A stretch of 64,000 nucleotides of DNA. It comes from Herbiconiux sp. VKM Ac-1786. Its GTDB lineage: Bacteria > Actinomycetota > Actinomycetes > Actinomycetales > Microbacteriaceae. The notes beneath the pieces are model-generated. The model saw only the letters and a program-made list of their open reading frames with translations, ran no database searches and was not told the DNA's origin. The DNA lies in the NCBI RefSeq assembly GCF_015350805.1, contig NZ_JADKSG010000001.1, positions 806,001-870,000 of the forward strand. Reading direction: 5' to 3'. Position 1 is the first letter of the stretch, and every line of letters starts with the position of its first letter. Made by a program: the position numbers and the translations under genes. This document shows positions 1 to 7,585 of the stretch, piece by piece.

Positions 1-98
1 ACGTGATCGATGACCTCCGCCTGGTCGCCTCGGAACGAGTCGTACCCGAAGACCCGGCTGAGGGTCTCGAGAGCTGCGGATGCGGTTGTTTCGGTCAC
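1..98 (-). CDS. recQ: RecQ-type DNA helicase, N-terminal fragment (cut by window edge)
   Basis: Only the first 32 codons are visible; the gene runs leftward out of the window. The product starts at a GTG and contains LETLSRVFGYDSFRGDQAEV, which matches the start of RecQ superfamily-2 helicases, where the F-G-x-x-x-F-R-x-x-Q segment (Q motif) contacts the adenine of ATP. The family unwinds DNA 3'-5' in recombinational repair. The GTG lies 6 nt after a TAGGCT -10 element, so the mRNA is probably leaderless. The identification rests on this short conserved stretch; the helicase motifs themselves lie outside the window. Confidence 0.8.
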   Translation of the reverse strand, partial: MTETTASAALETLSRVFGYDSFRGDQAEVIDH

Positions 99-104
99 GG
101 GTCG

Positions 105-110
105 AGCCTA
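105..110 (-). promoter_or_regulatory. -10 element of recQ (leaderless start)
   Basis: TAGGCT on the minus strand, with 6 nt before the GTG. Transcription would start at or next to the start codon. No -35 box is evident, as is common in GC-rich actinobacterial promoters. Confidence 0.5.
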
Positions 111-192
111 GTTCGCGGGGCTGACAGCGAGGTCGCCGGGGCGGTTCTGTGGAGAAGATCCGGAGTCGCCGCGATGGTGCAGGACGGGACGC

Positions 193-2004
193 TCAGCGCG
201 AGAGCGGCACCTCGAGCAGGCTGAAGCCCGCAGGGGGAGATGCGAGGGCCGAGTCGAGGTCTCCCCGGGTGGAGACGGTGCGGTACGACCATCCGAAAGC
301 CTGCGCCAGGGCGGCCAGATCGACGTTCTGGGGCGTGAACATGACCCGGTCGAAGGGGTCGCGCGCCGCCGTGCCGGCCACCTCGAGGCCGTCGAAGATG
401 GTGCCGCCGCCGTCGTTGCCGACCACGAGCTGCACTCGGGGGCGCGGCTCTCCGGGCGGCACGTTCAGGCCGCCGGCGTCGTGCAGCAGCGTGACGTCGC
501 CGAGCAGCACGCGGGTCGTGCCCGTGCGCCCGCCCGCCGCCGAGCCCTCGGTCGCGGCGAGCGCGATGCCGATCGCGGTGGAGACGGTTCCGTCGATCCC
601 GGCGAGGCCGCGGTTCGCGTGCACGACGATCTTCTTGCCGCCGACCGCCGTGTCGACCTCGCGGATCAGCCTCGACGCCCCCAGCACCAGCCGGTCGTGC
701 GGCCAGGTCGCCCGCCACACGGCGTCGGCCAGGAACCGGCGCGTGACCGGAGCCCGCAGCGCCGCCAGCTCGGCCTTCGCGTACTCGCGCGCGCCGGCCA
801 CGTCGGCCGCGCCGCCCGGGATGATCAGGGGCGCGGCCACGTCGTCGGCCGCCGACTGCTCCTCGAGCAGCTCGCGCCCGGCGAAGACCCACTGCCCGGT
901 CCAGGCCCGGGCCGCGCGGTCGCTGCGATCGTCGGGGTCGGCGGTGATCTCGTCGACGACGAGGGTCTCCGGATGCGGGACCACCGCCTCACCGTGACCC
1001 CGCACCACGATCGTGCGCACGTCGTCGCGGGCGAGGAGGGCGGGCACCTGGCGGCTGAGGGTGGGGTGTCCGAACACGACGGCGCGCTCGACCCGGCCGC
1101 CGAAGTCGGGGTGGTCGAGCAGGGTTCGGTAGGCGCTGACGAGGTTCGGGCCGAAGCGGGCGCCGCTCGAGACCTCGGCGATCAGCGGTAGGCCGGCATG
1201 CAGGGCGAAGGCGTTGGCGCGCTCGCCGGCGTCGGCCCCGGCGATGACGAGGGTGCGGGGGCCGCGGTCGAGGTGGAGGGTGCGAGGCGCTGCGACCCTG
1301 GATGCGACCGCACCGCCCAGGTGGTCGACGGATGCGTCAGCCAGGTCGTCCTCGACCGTCGCCTCCTCCGGGAGCACGTCCCCCGAGAGCGGCTCGACGA
1401 ACTGCAGATTGAGATGCGCCGGTCCGGCGCCGATCATCGTCGATTCGTCACCGGCCCGCCGTGAGTCGTCGTTCCGGGTCGCGTGCCCGCCACCCCCGGG
1501 GACGGCCGGCGCCGGAGCGGACAGGGCGGCCGACAGGGCCCGGGTGGCGAGGGCTCGAGCATCCGGAAGCCGGGTGAGGGTGGGCGGGGGGACGTCGAGC
1601 TCGAAACGGGTGAAGCGGCCGAAGAGGCCCGGCTGCCACGTGGTCTGATTGGAGCCGGTGCCGCGGAGGTGCGCCGGGCGGTCGCCGCTCAGCACGATCA
1701 TGGGCACGCCCGAATGGCTCGCCTCGACGACGGCGGGGAGGAGGTTCGCCACCGCCGTGCCCGAGGTGGTGACGACGAGCGCGGGCAGGCCCGACTCGCG
1801 GGCGAGGCCGAGGGCGGTGAAGGCGGCGGCCCGCTCGTCGATGCGGACGTGGAGCGTGATGCGGCCGCGCGTCTCGGCGTCGGCCAGGGCGAGGGCGAGG
1901 GCCTGCGAGCGCGAGCCCGGCGAGACGACCGCATGGCGCACGCCGAGATCGACGAAGGCGTCGACGAGCCGGTGCGCGAAGGTCGCCGCGGGGCTGACGG
2001 TCAC
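193..2004 (-). CDS. menD: 2-succinyl-5-enolpyruvyl-6-hydroxy-3-cyclohexene-1-carboxylate synthase
   Basis: MenD, a thiamine-diphosphate enzyme, condenses isochorismate with 2-oxoglutarate in menaquinone biosynthesis. The 603-residue product opens with TVSPAATFAHRLVDAFVDLG and VSPGSRSQALALALA, followed by the conserved HVRIDERAAAFTALGLAR (ThDP glutamate region) and SGDRPAHLRGTGSNQTTWQ (substrate region). The C-terminal ThDP/Mg region reads LVVGNDGGGTIFDGL. A longer open frame exists upstream, but the GTG at 2004 is preferred because it overlaps the stop of the preceding small membrane protein gene (GTGA), giving translational coupling. The length fits the family (about 550-600 aa). menF and menH are not in the window. 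Confidence 0.95.
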   Translation of the reverse strand: MTVSPAATFAHRLVDAFVDLGVRHAVVSPGSRSQALALALADAETRGRITLHVRIDERAAAFTALGLARESGLPALVVTTSGTAVANLLPAVVEASHSGVPMIVLSGDRPAHLRGTGSNQTTWQPGLFGRFTRFELDVPPPTLTRLPDARALATRALSAALSAPAPAVPGGGGHATRNDDSRRAGDESTMIGAGPAHLNLQFVEPLSGDVLPEEATVEDDLADASVDHLGGAVASRVAAPRTLHLDRGPRTLVIAGADAGERANAFALHAGLPLIAEVSSGARFGPNLVSAYRTLLDHPDFGGRVERAVVFGHPTLSRQVPALLARDDVRTIVVRGHGEAVVPHPETLVVDEITADPDDRSDRAARAWTGQWVFAGRELLEEQSAADDVAAPLIIPGGAADVAGAREYAKAELAALRAPVTRRFLADAVWRATWPHDRLVLGASRLIREVDTAVGGKKIVVHANRGLAGIDGTVSTAIGIALAATEGSAAGGRTGTTRVLLGDVTLLHDAGGLNVPPGEPRPRVQLVVGNDGGGTIFDGLEVAGTAARDPFDRVMFTPQNVDLAALAQAFGWSYRTVSTRGDLDSALASPPAGFSLLEVPLSR

Positions 2005-2351
2005 CGTTCGGCGCGGGGGTTGTCCTGCTCGTCGTCGGTCTCGGCGAGGCGGCGCTCGAGGTCGCGGAGGCGCTCGTCGTCGTCGGGATCGCGAACAGGG
2101 CGGATGGTGCCGAGGAAGTCGGGGTCGTCGTCGGGCCCCATCGCCCGCACGGGTGGCGTGTTCGACCGGCGCCCGCGGCCGATGACCAGCCAGAGAATGC
2201 CGCCGATCGGCGTGAACAGGATGATGATGAAGACCCAGGCGACACGGGGAAGAGCTTTCACGCGCGACTTCGGCACCATCAGGCAGTCGACGAGGGCGTA
2301 CACGGTGAATGCCACGACCACGATGACGAGGGCTAGGAGTACGCGAGCCAT
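2001..2351 (-). CDS. PLDc_N-domain small membrane protein
   Basis: A 116-aa protein with two predicted transmembrane helices (about residues 3-25 and 37-57) joined by a short turn containing DCLMVPKSRVKALPR, then FTPIGGILWLVIGRGRR, the hallmark of the phospholipase D nuclease N-terminal (PLDc_N) family. These are membrane hairpins without the catalytic HKD motif; the molecular role is unknown. The C-terminal 55 residues are charged (RDPDDDERLRDLERRLAE) and probably cytoplasmic. The gene overlaps menD by 4 nt, so the two are likely cotranscribed. The ATG lies 6 nt after a TACAGT -10 element. Confidence 0.85.
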   Translation of the reverse strand: MARVLLALVIVVVAFTVYALVDCLMVPKSRVKALPRVAWVFIIILFTPIGGILWLVIGRGRRSNTPPVRAMGPDDDPDFLGTIRPVRDPDDDERLRDLERRLAETDDEQDNPRAER

Positions 2352-2357
2352 GTCGTA

Positions 2358-2363
2358 ACTGTA
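2358..2363 (-). promoter_or_regulatory. -10 element of the PLDc_N-menD transcript
   Basis: TACAGT on the minus strand, ending 6 nt before the ATG at 2351. It predicts a leaderless transcript carrying the small membrane protein gene and menD. Confidence 0.5.
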
Positions 2364-2449
2364 CCCCCGGCATCCGGGAGCGGACTGCGTGTTCGTCGTG
2401 CGCTGGGGGCGGGATTCACAGGGTCGTCCGGGTGGGTTCCGGTCGGGCT

Positions 2450-2516
2450 CGGGGCGGGTGCTAGGCCGGGCCGGGGCGGGGTGCTCGGCCGGGCCCGGGC
2501 GGGGTGCTCGGCCTGG
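2450..2516. repeat. Three imperfect 21-23 bp tandem units
   Basis: Three consecutive copies of a unit close to GGGCGGGGTGCTCGGCCGGG, starting near 2450, 2472 and 2494. They fill the middle of the 230-bp divergent intergenic region between the PLDc_N/menD and DUF4229 genes. There is no coding potential that I would trust here. Confidence 0.75.
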
Positions 2517-2569
2517 CCCCGGGCAGCCCATTAGGCGGGCTTTCGAGCGGGCGGTCAGGATGCCCGTTC

Positions 2570-2575
2570 TAGACT
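2570..2575 (+). promoter_or_regulatory. -10 element of the DUF4229 gene (leaderless start)
   Basis: TAGACT ends 6 nt before the GTG at 2582, so the predicted transcription start coincides with the start codon. Confidence 0.5.
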
Positions 2576-2581
2576 CGTGGT

Positions 2582-2911
2582 GTGAATCCTGGACGCACGT
2601 GGCTCGTGTACACCCTCATCCGGCTGGGGATCTTCGCCGTCGTGCTCACCGTCCTCTACCTGCTGGGCATCGAACCGTGGATCGCCGCCGTGATCGCCGC
2701 GATCATCTCGCTCTGCATCTCGATCATCTTCCTGCGGAAGCCTCGCGAGGAGGCGTCGCGCACGCTCTACGAGGCGCGGCAGAACCGTGGGCAGGCGAGC
2801 CGGCCGGTGCCCGCCGCGGACTCCACGACCGCTGCACGCCGGGCGGGCTCCACCGAGGACGAGGACGTCGAGGACAGCGCCGTCGACGGCACCGACCGCC
2901 GCACTCCGTGA
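2582..2911 (+). CDS. DUF4229 family membrane protein
   Basis: A 109-aa protein with two adjacent hydrophobic segments: TWLVYTLIRLGIFAVVLTVL (about residues 6-28) and IAAVIAAIISLCISIIFL (about 34-52). These are followed by KPREEASRTLYEARQ and a disordered acidic tail. The layout and the R-x-x-E-A-S-R-x-x-Y-E motif match the actinobacterial DUF4229 family, which commonly neighbours menaquinone genes but has no assigned function. The start is GTG with no Shine-Dalgarno sequence, consistent with the TAGACT element just upstream. It converges on menA. Confidence 0.85.
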   Translation: MNPGRTWLVYTLIRLGIFAVVLTVLYLLGIEPWIAAVIAAIISLCISIIFLRKPREEASRTLYEARQNRGQASRPVPAADSTTAARRAGSTEDEDVEDSAVDGTDRRTP

Positions 2912-2951
2912 GTGACCGGGTGAGCAAGCCCGCCCACCCACACGCCGTGAC

Positions 2952-3938
2952 TCAGTAGGCGAACGAGAGCCCGAGACCGACTCCGTAGAGCAGCCCGAAG
3001 AAGCTCGTGAGCTTCAGCACGGTGACGTATTCCTTGGGCGTGCGCGCGGTGAACATGATGATCGTGGCCGGCACCGTCAGCAGCAGGGTGAAGAAGACCA
3101 GCCACGCCTTCGGGTAGATCAGCGCGAAGAAGCCCAGCACGACGTAGGCGACCAGCAGCCAGACCACGTACAGGATGCGCGAGGCCGTGCGCCCGATCAG
3201 CACCGCCAGCGTGCGCTTCTTGACGAGGCGATCCTGGTCGATGTCGCGGATGTTGTTGGCCATCAGCACCGCGCAGGCGATCGCTCCGGCGGCCACTCCG
3301 CCGACCCAGCCCTCGAAGTTCACGTCGCCCGAGAGGATGAAGGTGGTGCCGGCGGTGGCGACGATACCGAAGAAGGCGAAGACGAAGATCTCGCCGAGGC
3401 CGTAGTAGCCGTAGGGGTGCTTGCCGCCGGTGTAGAACCAGCCGGCCGCGATGGCGGCGGCGCCGACGGCGAGCAGCCACCAGTGGCCGGTGATGATGAC
3501 GATGGCGAGCCCGGAGGCGGCGGCCAGCCCGAAGAAGGCCAGCGCGACCACGAGCACGCGCTTCGCCGGAACGAGGCCGGACCCCGTGAGGCGGGGCGGG
3601 CCGACCCGCACGTCGTCGGTGCCGCGCACGCCGTCGGAGTAGTCGTTGGCGTAGTTGACGCCGATCTGCAGGAAGACCGCGACGAGCAGGCAGAGCGCCA
3701 CGAGCGTCTTGGAGATGTCGAAGTCGCTCGCGACCATGCCGGCGCCGGTTCCGATGGCGACGGGCGCGATGCCCAGGGTGAGGGTGCGGATGCGCGCCCC
3801 CGCGATCCACGCGCCGGCCGCCGATCGCGGGCCGGCCGCGCGCGCTGTGGGCGCGCGACCCGGGGCGGGGCGGGCGCCGGTGCGCGGGGTGGCGGTGCGG
3901 GCGGGGTGGCCGGAGGGGCGCTTCTTCGTCTTGGACAT
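2952..3938 (-). CDS. menA: 1,4-dihydroxy-2-naphthoate polyprenyltransferase
   Basis: MenA is the membrane UbiA-family prenyltransferase that attaches the polyprenyl chain to 1,4-dihydroxy-2-naphthoate, giving demethylmenaquinone. Of the 328 residues, the first 40 are a basic, disordered tail (KTKKRPSGHPARTATPRTG). The first Asp-rich motif is NYANDYSDGVRGTDD and the second is ADGLR-like NNIRDIDQDRLVKKRTLAV; both bind Mg-diphosphate. About eight hydrophobic segments follow the usual UbiA pattern. A TAGAAT -10 element overlaps the menE stop region 8 nt before the ATG, so menA probably has its own promoter in addition to read-through from menE. Confidence 0.95.
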   Translation of the reverse strand: MSKTKKRPSGHPARTATPRTGARPAPGRAPTARAAGPRSAAGAWIAGARIRTLTLGIAPVAIGTGAGMVASDFDISKTLVALCLLVAVFLQIGVNYANDYSDGVRGTDDVRVGPPRLTGSGLVPAKRVLVVALAFFGLAAASGLAIVIITGHWWLLAVGAAAIAAGWFYTGGKHPYGYYGLGEIFVFAFFGIVATAGTTFILSGDVNFEGWVGGVAAGAIACAVLMANNIRDIDQDRLVKKRTLAVLIGRTASRILYVVWLLVAYVVLGFFALIYPKAWLVFFTLLLTVPATIIMFTARTPKEYVTVLKLTSFFGLLYGVGLGLSFAY

Positions 3939-3946
3939 CGGGCCTG

Positions 3947-3952
3947 ATTCTA
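3947..3952 (-). promoter_or_regulatory. -10 element of menA
   Basis: TAGAAT on the minus strand, 8 nt before the menA ATG and overlapping the menE stop codon region. It predicts an internal promoter with an mRNA starting about at the ATG. Confidence 0.45.
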
Positions 3953-5413
3953 TTCTCGCGACGCGGCGTCGCCTGGGAGTGGGACGGGAGCCACCCCGCC
4001 GACCCCGTGCTCCCCGCCGGGATCGGGGGCCGGGGGCGCCTGCCCTGCCGCTTGCGCCGCGCCGCTGGCCGGGGCCAGGGGCGCCTCACTGGCCGCTTGC
4101 GTCGCGCGGGGGTCGGGGGCGGGCGCGGCGACGCCGGGCGCCCCGGCCGCGACGAGACGTTCGATGAGGACCCGATCAGGCTTTCCGGATGAAAGGCGTG
4201 GAAGGTCGCGGACGTGCACGAGAGCCACGGGAGCGGCGGCGCGCCCCGCCTCGGCGACCACGGCCTCGCGGAGGCGGTCGAGGCGCGGGCCAGACAGTTC
4301 GACGACGGGCCCGTCGGCGGACGCAGCGGGGGTCGACGTGGCACCGGCCGACGCAGCTCCGGCGGCGGGGGCCTCGGTGACCACGACCGAGACCTGGCCC
4401 CAGCGGTCGCTCTCGCGGGGGACGACCACGGCCTGCTCGAAGCCGGGCTGGGCCTGGACGAGGCGTTCGACGCGGCCGAGCGAGACCTTGATGCCGCCCG
4501 AGATGATGAGGTCGTCGAGGCGGCCGGTGACGGTGACCACGCCGTCGACGACCGTGCCGGCGTCGCTCGTGCGGTACCAGCGCAGGCCCTCGTCGCTGTG
4601 GAAGCGGGCCGCCGTGAGCTCGTCGTCGCCGAGATAGCCCTCGGCCAGCGACGGGCCGGCGATCTCGAGCTCGCCCGCGTTCAGGCGCACGACGGTGCGG
4701 CCGATCGGCTGTCCGTCGTAGACGCAGCCGCCGGCGGTCTCGCTCGCCCCGTAGGTGCGCACGACGGCGAAGCCGAGGTCGAGCGCCCGCTCGCGCAGCG
4801 GATCGGGCAGGGCCTGCCCGCCGATCAGGATGGCGTCGAACCGCGCGACCGCCCGCCGGATGTCGCGGTCGGCCTCGGCCGCCTCGACCAGCCGGGCCAG
4901 CTGGGCCGGCACCAGCGAGCTGAACCGCAGCGGCAGCTCGAGCCGGCCGGCGAGGGCGGCGAAGGCCTCGGGCGAGAAGTGGCCGGGCGGATGCACGACC
5001 GGCTGCGACCCGGCGGCGATCGACCGCACCAGTACCTGCACCCCCGCCACGTAGTGCGTCGGCAGTGCGAGCAGCCACTGCCCTGGCCCACCGAGCGCCT
5101 GCTCGGACGCCGCCGCCGAGGCGAGCAGCGCGTCGGCGCTCAGCGCCACCCGCTTCGGAACCCCGGTCGACCCCGACGTCTCGATCACGAGCGCCACGGC
5201 CTTCGGCACCTCACGGGGCAGCGGCACGGCGGCCCCCGCGCCGGCATCGCCGAGCGGAGCAGCGTTCTGCATCGATGAGCCCGCCGCACCCCGCGACCCG
5301 TCACCCGCCTCGCGCGGAAGAAGCGCCGGGCCGTCGTTCGACAGCGCCTCACGCAGACGCGCGGAGAGTTCGGGGGCGGACAAACCGCTGACGACCTCGA
5401 GCGGCCGCGTCAT
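3950..5413 (-). CDS. menE: o-Succinylbenzoate--CoA ligase (MenE-type AMP-forming ligase)
   Basis: MenE activates o-succinylbenzoate to its CoA ester through an acyl-adenylate. The 487-aa product has the ANL-family P-loop VIETSGSTGVPKRVALS (about residues 76-92), GGQALPDPLRERAL, VRTYGASETAGGCVYDG (about 218-234), WYRTSDAGTVVDG with the ribose-binding Asp, GRLDDLIISGGIKVSLGRVE (hinge) and the catalytic lysine in LSSGKPDRVLIERL. After that lysine comes a tail of roughly 70 residues dominated by Ala, Pro and Gly (PAPDPRATQAASEAPLAPAS) that is not part of the fold. It lies between menB and menA on the same strand. Confidence 0.92.
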   Translation of the reverse strand: MTRPLEVVSGLSAPELSARLREALSNDGPALLPREAGDGSRGAAGSSMQNAAPLGDAGAGAAVPLPREVPKAVALVIETSGSTGVPKRVALSADALLASAAASEQALGGPGQWLLALPTHYVAGVQVLVRSIAAGSQPVVHPPGHFSPEAFAALAGRLELPLRFSSLVPAQLARLVEAAEADRDIRRAVARFDAILIGGQALPDPLRERALDLGFAVVRTYGASETAGGCVYDGQPIGRTVVRLNAGELEIAGPSLAEGYLGDDELTAARFHSDEGLRWYRTSDAGTVVDGVVTVTGRLDDLIISGGIKVSLGRVERLVQAQPGFEQAVVVPRESDRWGQVSVVVTEAPAAGAASAGATSTPAASADGPVVELSGPRLDRLREAVVAEAGRAAAPVALVHVRDLPRLSSGKPDRVLIERLVAAGAPGVAAPAPDPRATQAASEAPLAPASGAAQAAGQAPPAPDPGGEHGVGGVAPVPLPGDAASRE

Positions 5414-5432
5414 CGGCCGACCTCCAGCCGGT

Positions 5433-5458
5433 GGGTGGGGTGGGTGGGGCGGGTGGGG
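5433..5458 (+). other. G-quadruplex motif between menB and menE
   Basis: Six consecutive runs of 3-4 G separated by single T or C bases fill most of the 52-bp gap between the menE start (5413) and the menB stop (5466). Single-base loops make this a canonical, very stable G4 candidate. The G-rich strand is the plus strand, which is the template for the leftward men genes; the mRNA would be C-rich. Confidence 0.8.
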
Positions 5459-5465
5459 TGCGGCA

Positions 5466-6383
5466 TCAGTAGTGGTACGGGAAGGCCGACCAGTCGGGCG
5501 CCCGCTTCTCGAGGAAGGAGTCGCGGCCCTCGACCGCCTCGTCGCTGCCGTAGGCGAGGCGGGTGGCCTCGCCCGCGAAGATCTGCTGGCCGACCAGGCC
5601 GTCGTCGACGGCGTTGAAGGCGTATTTGAGCATGCGGATGGCCGTCGGCGACTTGCCGAGGATGATGCGGGCCCAGGCCAGCGCCTCGCCCTCGAGCTCG
5701 GCGTGCGGCACCACCTTGTTCACGGCGCCCATCTCGTAGGCGCGCTGCGCGCTGTACTCCTCGGCCAGGAAGAAGACCTCACGGGCGAGCTTCTGCCCGA
5801 TCTGGCGGGCGTAGTAGGCGCTGCCGTAGCCGGCGTCGAAGGAGCCGACGTCGGCGTCGGTCTGCTTGAAGCGGCCGTGCTCGGCGCTCGCGATGGTGAG
5901 GTCGCAGACCGCGTGCAGCGAGTGGCCGCCACCGGCCGCCCAGCCCGGAACGACCGCGATGACGACCTTCGGCATGAAGCGGATGAGCCGCTGCACCTCG
6001 AGGATGTGCAGCCGGCCCGCACGCGCGGGGTCGATGCCCGCCGCCGTCTCTTCATCGGAGTACTTGTAGCCGTCGCGGCCCCGGATGCGCTGGTCGCCCC
6101 CGCTGCAGAACGCCCAGCCGCCGTCGCGCGGGCTCGGGCCGTTGCCCGTGAGCAGCACCACGCCCACCCGCGGGTTCTGCCGGGCGTCGTCGAGGGCGCT
6201 GTAGAGCTCGTCGACCGTCTTCGGCCGGAAGGCGTTGCGCACCGCGGGCCGGTTGAAGGCGATGCGCGCCACCTGACCCTCGGTGTCGAGGTGGTAGGTG
6301 ATGTCGGTGAAGCCCTCGGAACCCGGGGCGACGACCCACGCGGACGGGTCGAAGATGTCGGAGACGGTGCTCTGGTCGGTCAT
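5466..6383 (-). CDS. menB: 1,4-dihydroxy-2-naphthoyl-CoA synthase
   Basis: MenB, a crotonase-fold enzyme, closes the second ring of the naphthoquinone from o-succinylbenzoyl-CoA. The 305-aa product has the expected long N-terminal extension, then RIAFNRPAVRNAFRPKTVDE, the oxyanion-hole segment WAFCSGGDQRIRGRDGY (about residues 90-106), PGWAAGGGHSLHAVCDLTIA and the MenB-specific DAGYGSAYYARQIGQK; it ends APDWSAFPYHY. The ATG is 6 nt after a TAGCCT -10 element. The gene is divergent from menC and separated from menE by the G-quadruplex motif. Confidence 0.96.
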   Translation of the reverse strand: MTDQSTVSDIFDPSAWVVAPGSEGFTDITYHLDTEGQVARIAFNRPAVRNAFRPKTVDELYSALDDARQNPRVGVVLLTGNGPSPRDGGWAFCSGGDQRIRGRDGYKYSDEETAAGIDPARAGRLHILEVQRLIRFMPKVVIAVVPGWAAGGGHSLHAVCDLTIASAEHGRFKQTDADVGSFDAGYGSAYYARQIGQKLAREVFFLAEEYSAQRAYEMGAVNKVVPHAELEGEALAWARIILGKSPTAIRMLKYAFNAVDDGLVGQQIFAGEATRLAYGSDEAVEGRDSFLEKRAPDWSAFPYHY

Positions 6384-6389
6384 GCTGCA

Positions 6390-6395
6390 AGGCTA
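6390..6395 (-). promoter_or_regulatory. -10 element of menB (leaderless start)
   Basis: TAGCCT on the minus strand with 6 nt before the menB ATG. It faces menC across the 111-bp divergent region that also holds the 13-bp direct repeat at 6430 and 6458. Confidence 0.45.
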
Positions 6396-6429
6396 CGCGG
6401 GTCGGGCCGGGGAGTTCTTCGGCGGCGGA

Positions 6430-6470
6430 GATTGTGCAGAAGGCGCGAAGCCTGCGCGATTGTGCAGAAG
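6430..6470. repeat. Pair of 13-bp direct repeats in the menB/menC divergent region
   Basis: GATTGTGCAGAAG occurs identically at 6430-6442 and 6458-6470, 28 bp apart, in the intergenic region between the divergent starts of menB and menC. The near-integral number of helical turns (28 bp, about 2.7) and the position suggest a regulator site, but this is inference. Confidence 0.7.
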
Positions 6471-6494
6471 TGGTGCGGGGTCGAGGATGGGCAG

Positions 6495-7541
6495 GTGGAC
6501 GACACCGACGACCTGCCCGAGCGAGACGGCCTGGCCGAGCAAGACAGCCTGCCCGAGCTCCACGACCTCCTCGACCGGATGCACGTGGTGGACATCCCGC
6601 TGAACACCCGGTTCCGCGGCCAGACGGTGCGGGAACTCGCCCTCTTCGACGGCCCGAGGGGCTGGACCGAGTTCTCCCCCTTCCCCGAGTACGGCGACAC
6701 CGAGGCGAGCGCGTGGCTGCGCGCGGCGATCGACTTCGGCTGGAACGAGGTTCCCGCGGCGGTGGAGGGGCGCACGAGCATCCGCGTCAACGCCACGCTG
6801 CCGGCCGTGGCCGTCGAGCAGGTCGAGGAGGTGCTCGCCCGGTACGACGGCTGCCGCACCGTGAAGATCAAGGTCGCCGAGCGCGGCCAGACCCTCGACG
6901 ACGACATCGCGCGGGTGCGCCGTGCCCGCGAGATCGTGGGCCCGGAGGGACGGGTGCGCATCGACGCGAACGGCGGCTGGAACGTCGACGAGGCCGAGCA
7001 CGCCATCCGCAGCCTGGCCGAGTTCGACCTCGAGTACGTCGAGCAGCCCTGCGCGAGCGTGGAGGAGCTGGTCGAGATCCGCGAGCGGGTGGGCGAGTCG
7101 CTCGGCATCGCGATCGCGGCCGACGAGAGCGTGCGCAAGGCCGACGACCCGATCGCGGTGGCCCGCGCCGGCGCCGCCGACCTGATCGTGGTCAAGGCGC
7201 AGCCGCTCGGCGGTGTGGCCCGCGCGCTGCGGATCGTTGCCCAGGCGGGCCTGCCGGCGGTCGTCTCGTCGGCGCTCGAGAGCTCGGTGGGCATCGCGAT
7301 GGGCGCGCACCTGGCGGCTGCCCTGCCCGAGCTCGACTACGACTGCGGCCTGGCCACCGTCGACCTGTTCACCGGCGACGTCGTGCTACCGGAAGCGAGC
7401 CTCGTCCCACGCGCCGGCACGATCCCAGTCGAGCGCCCCCGCGTCGACCCCACTCTGCTCGTCGAGCACCGGGCGACGGATGCCCGCCGGCAGTGGTGGG
7501 CCGAGCGCGTCACCCGCACCCACGCCCACCTCGCCCGCTGA
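6495..7541 (+). CDS. menC: o-Succinylbenzoate synthase
   Basis: MenC, an enolase-superfamily dehydratase, converts SHCHC to o-succinylbenzoate. The 348-aa product contains LNTRFRGQTVRELALFDGP, the catalytic lysine pair in TVKIKVAERG, metal ligands in VRIDANGGWNVDEAE (Asp), DLEYVEQPC (Glu) and AIAADESVRKADDP (Asp), and the second catalytic lysine in LIVVKAQPLGG. I chose GTG 6495 because GAGG lies 7 nt upstream and the segment SLPELHDLLDRMHVVDIPL aligns with the usual start of actinobacterial MenC; the internal ATG at 6579 would cut this off. It is divergent from menB and converges on ccsB. Confidence 0.9.
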   Translation: MDDTDDLPERDGLAEQDSLPELHDLLDRMHVVDIPLNTRFRGQTVRELALFDGPRGWTEFSPFPEYGDTEASAWLRAAIDFGWNEVPAAVEGRTSIRVNATLPAVAVEQVEEVLARYDGCRTVKIKVAERGQTLDDDIARVRRAREIVGPEGRVRIDANGGWNVDEAEHAIRSLAEFDLEYVEQPCASVEELVEIRERVGESLGIAIAADESVRKADDPIAVARAGAADLIVVKAQPLGGVARALRIVAQAGLPAVVSSALESSVGIAMGAHLAAALPELDYDCGLATVDLFTGDVVLPEASLVPRAGTIPVERPRVDPTLLVEHRATDARRQWWAERVTRTHAHLAR

Positions 7542-7585
7542 CCGCTGACCGCTGGGTCGATCAAGCCAGGAGAACGATCAGCCGA

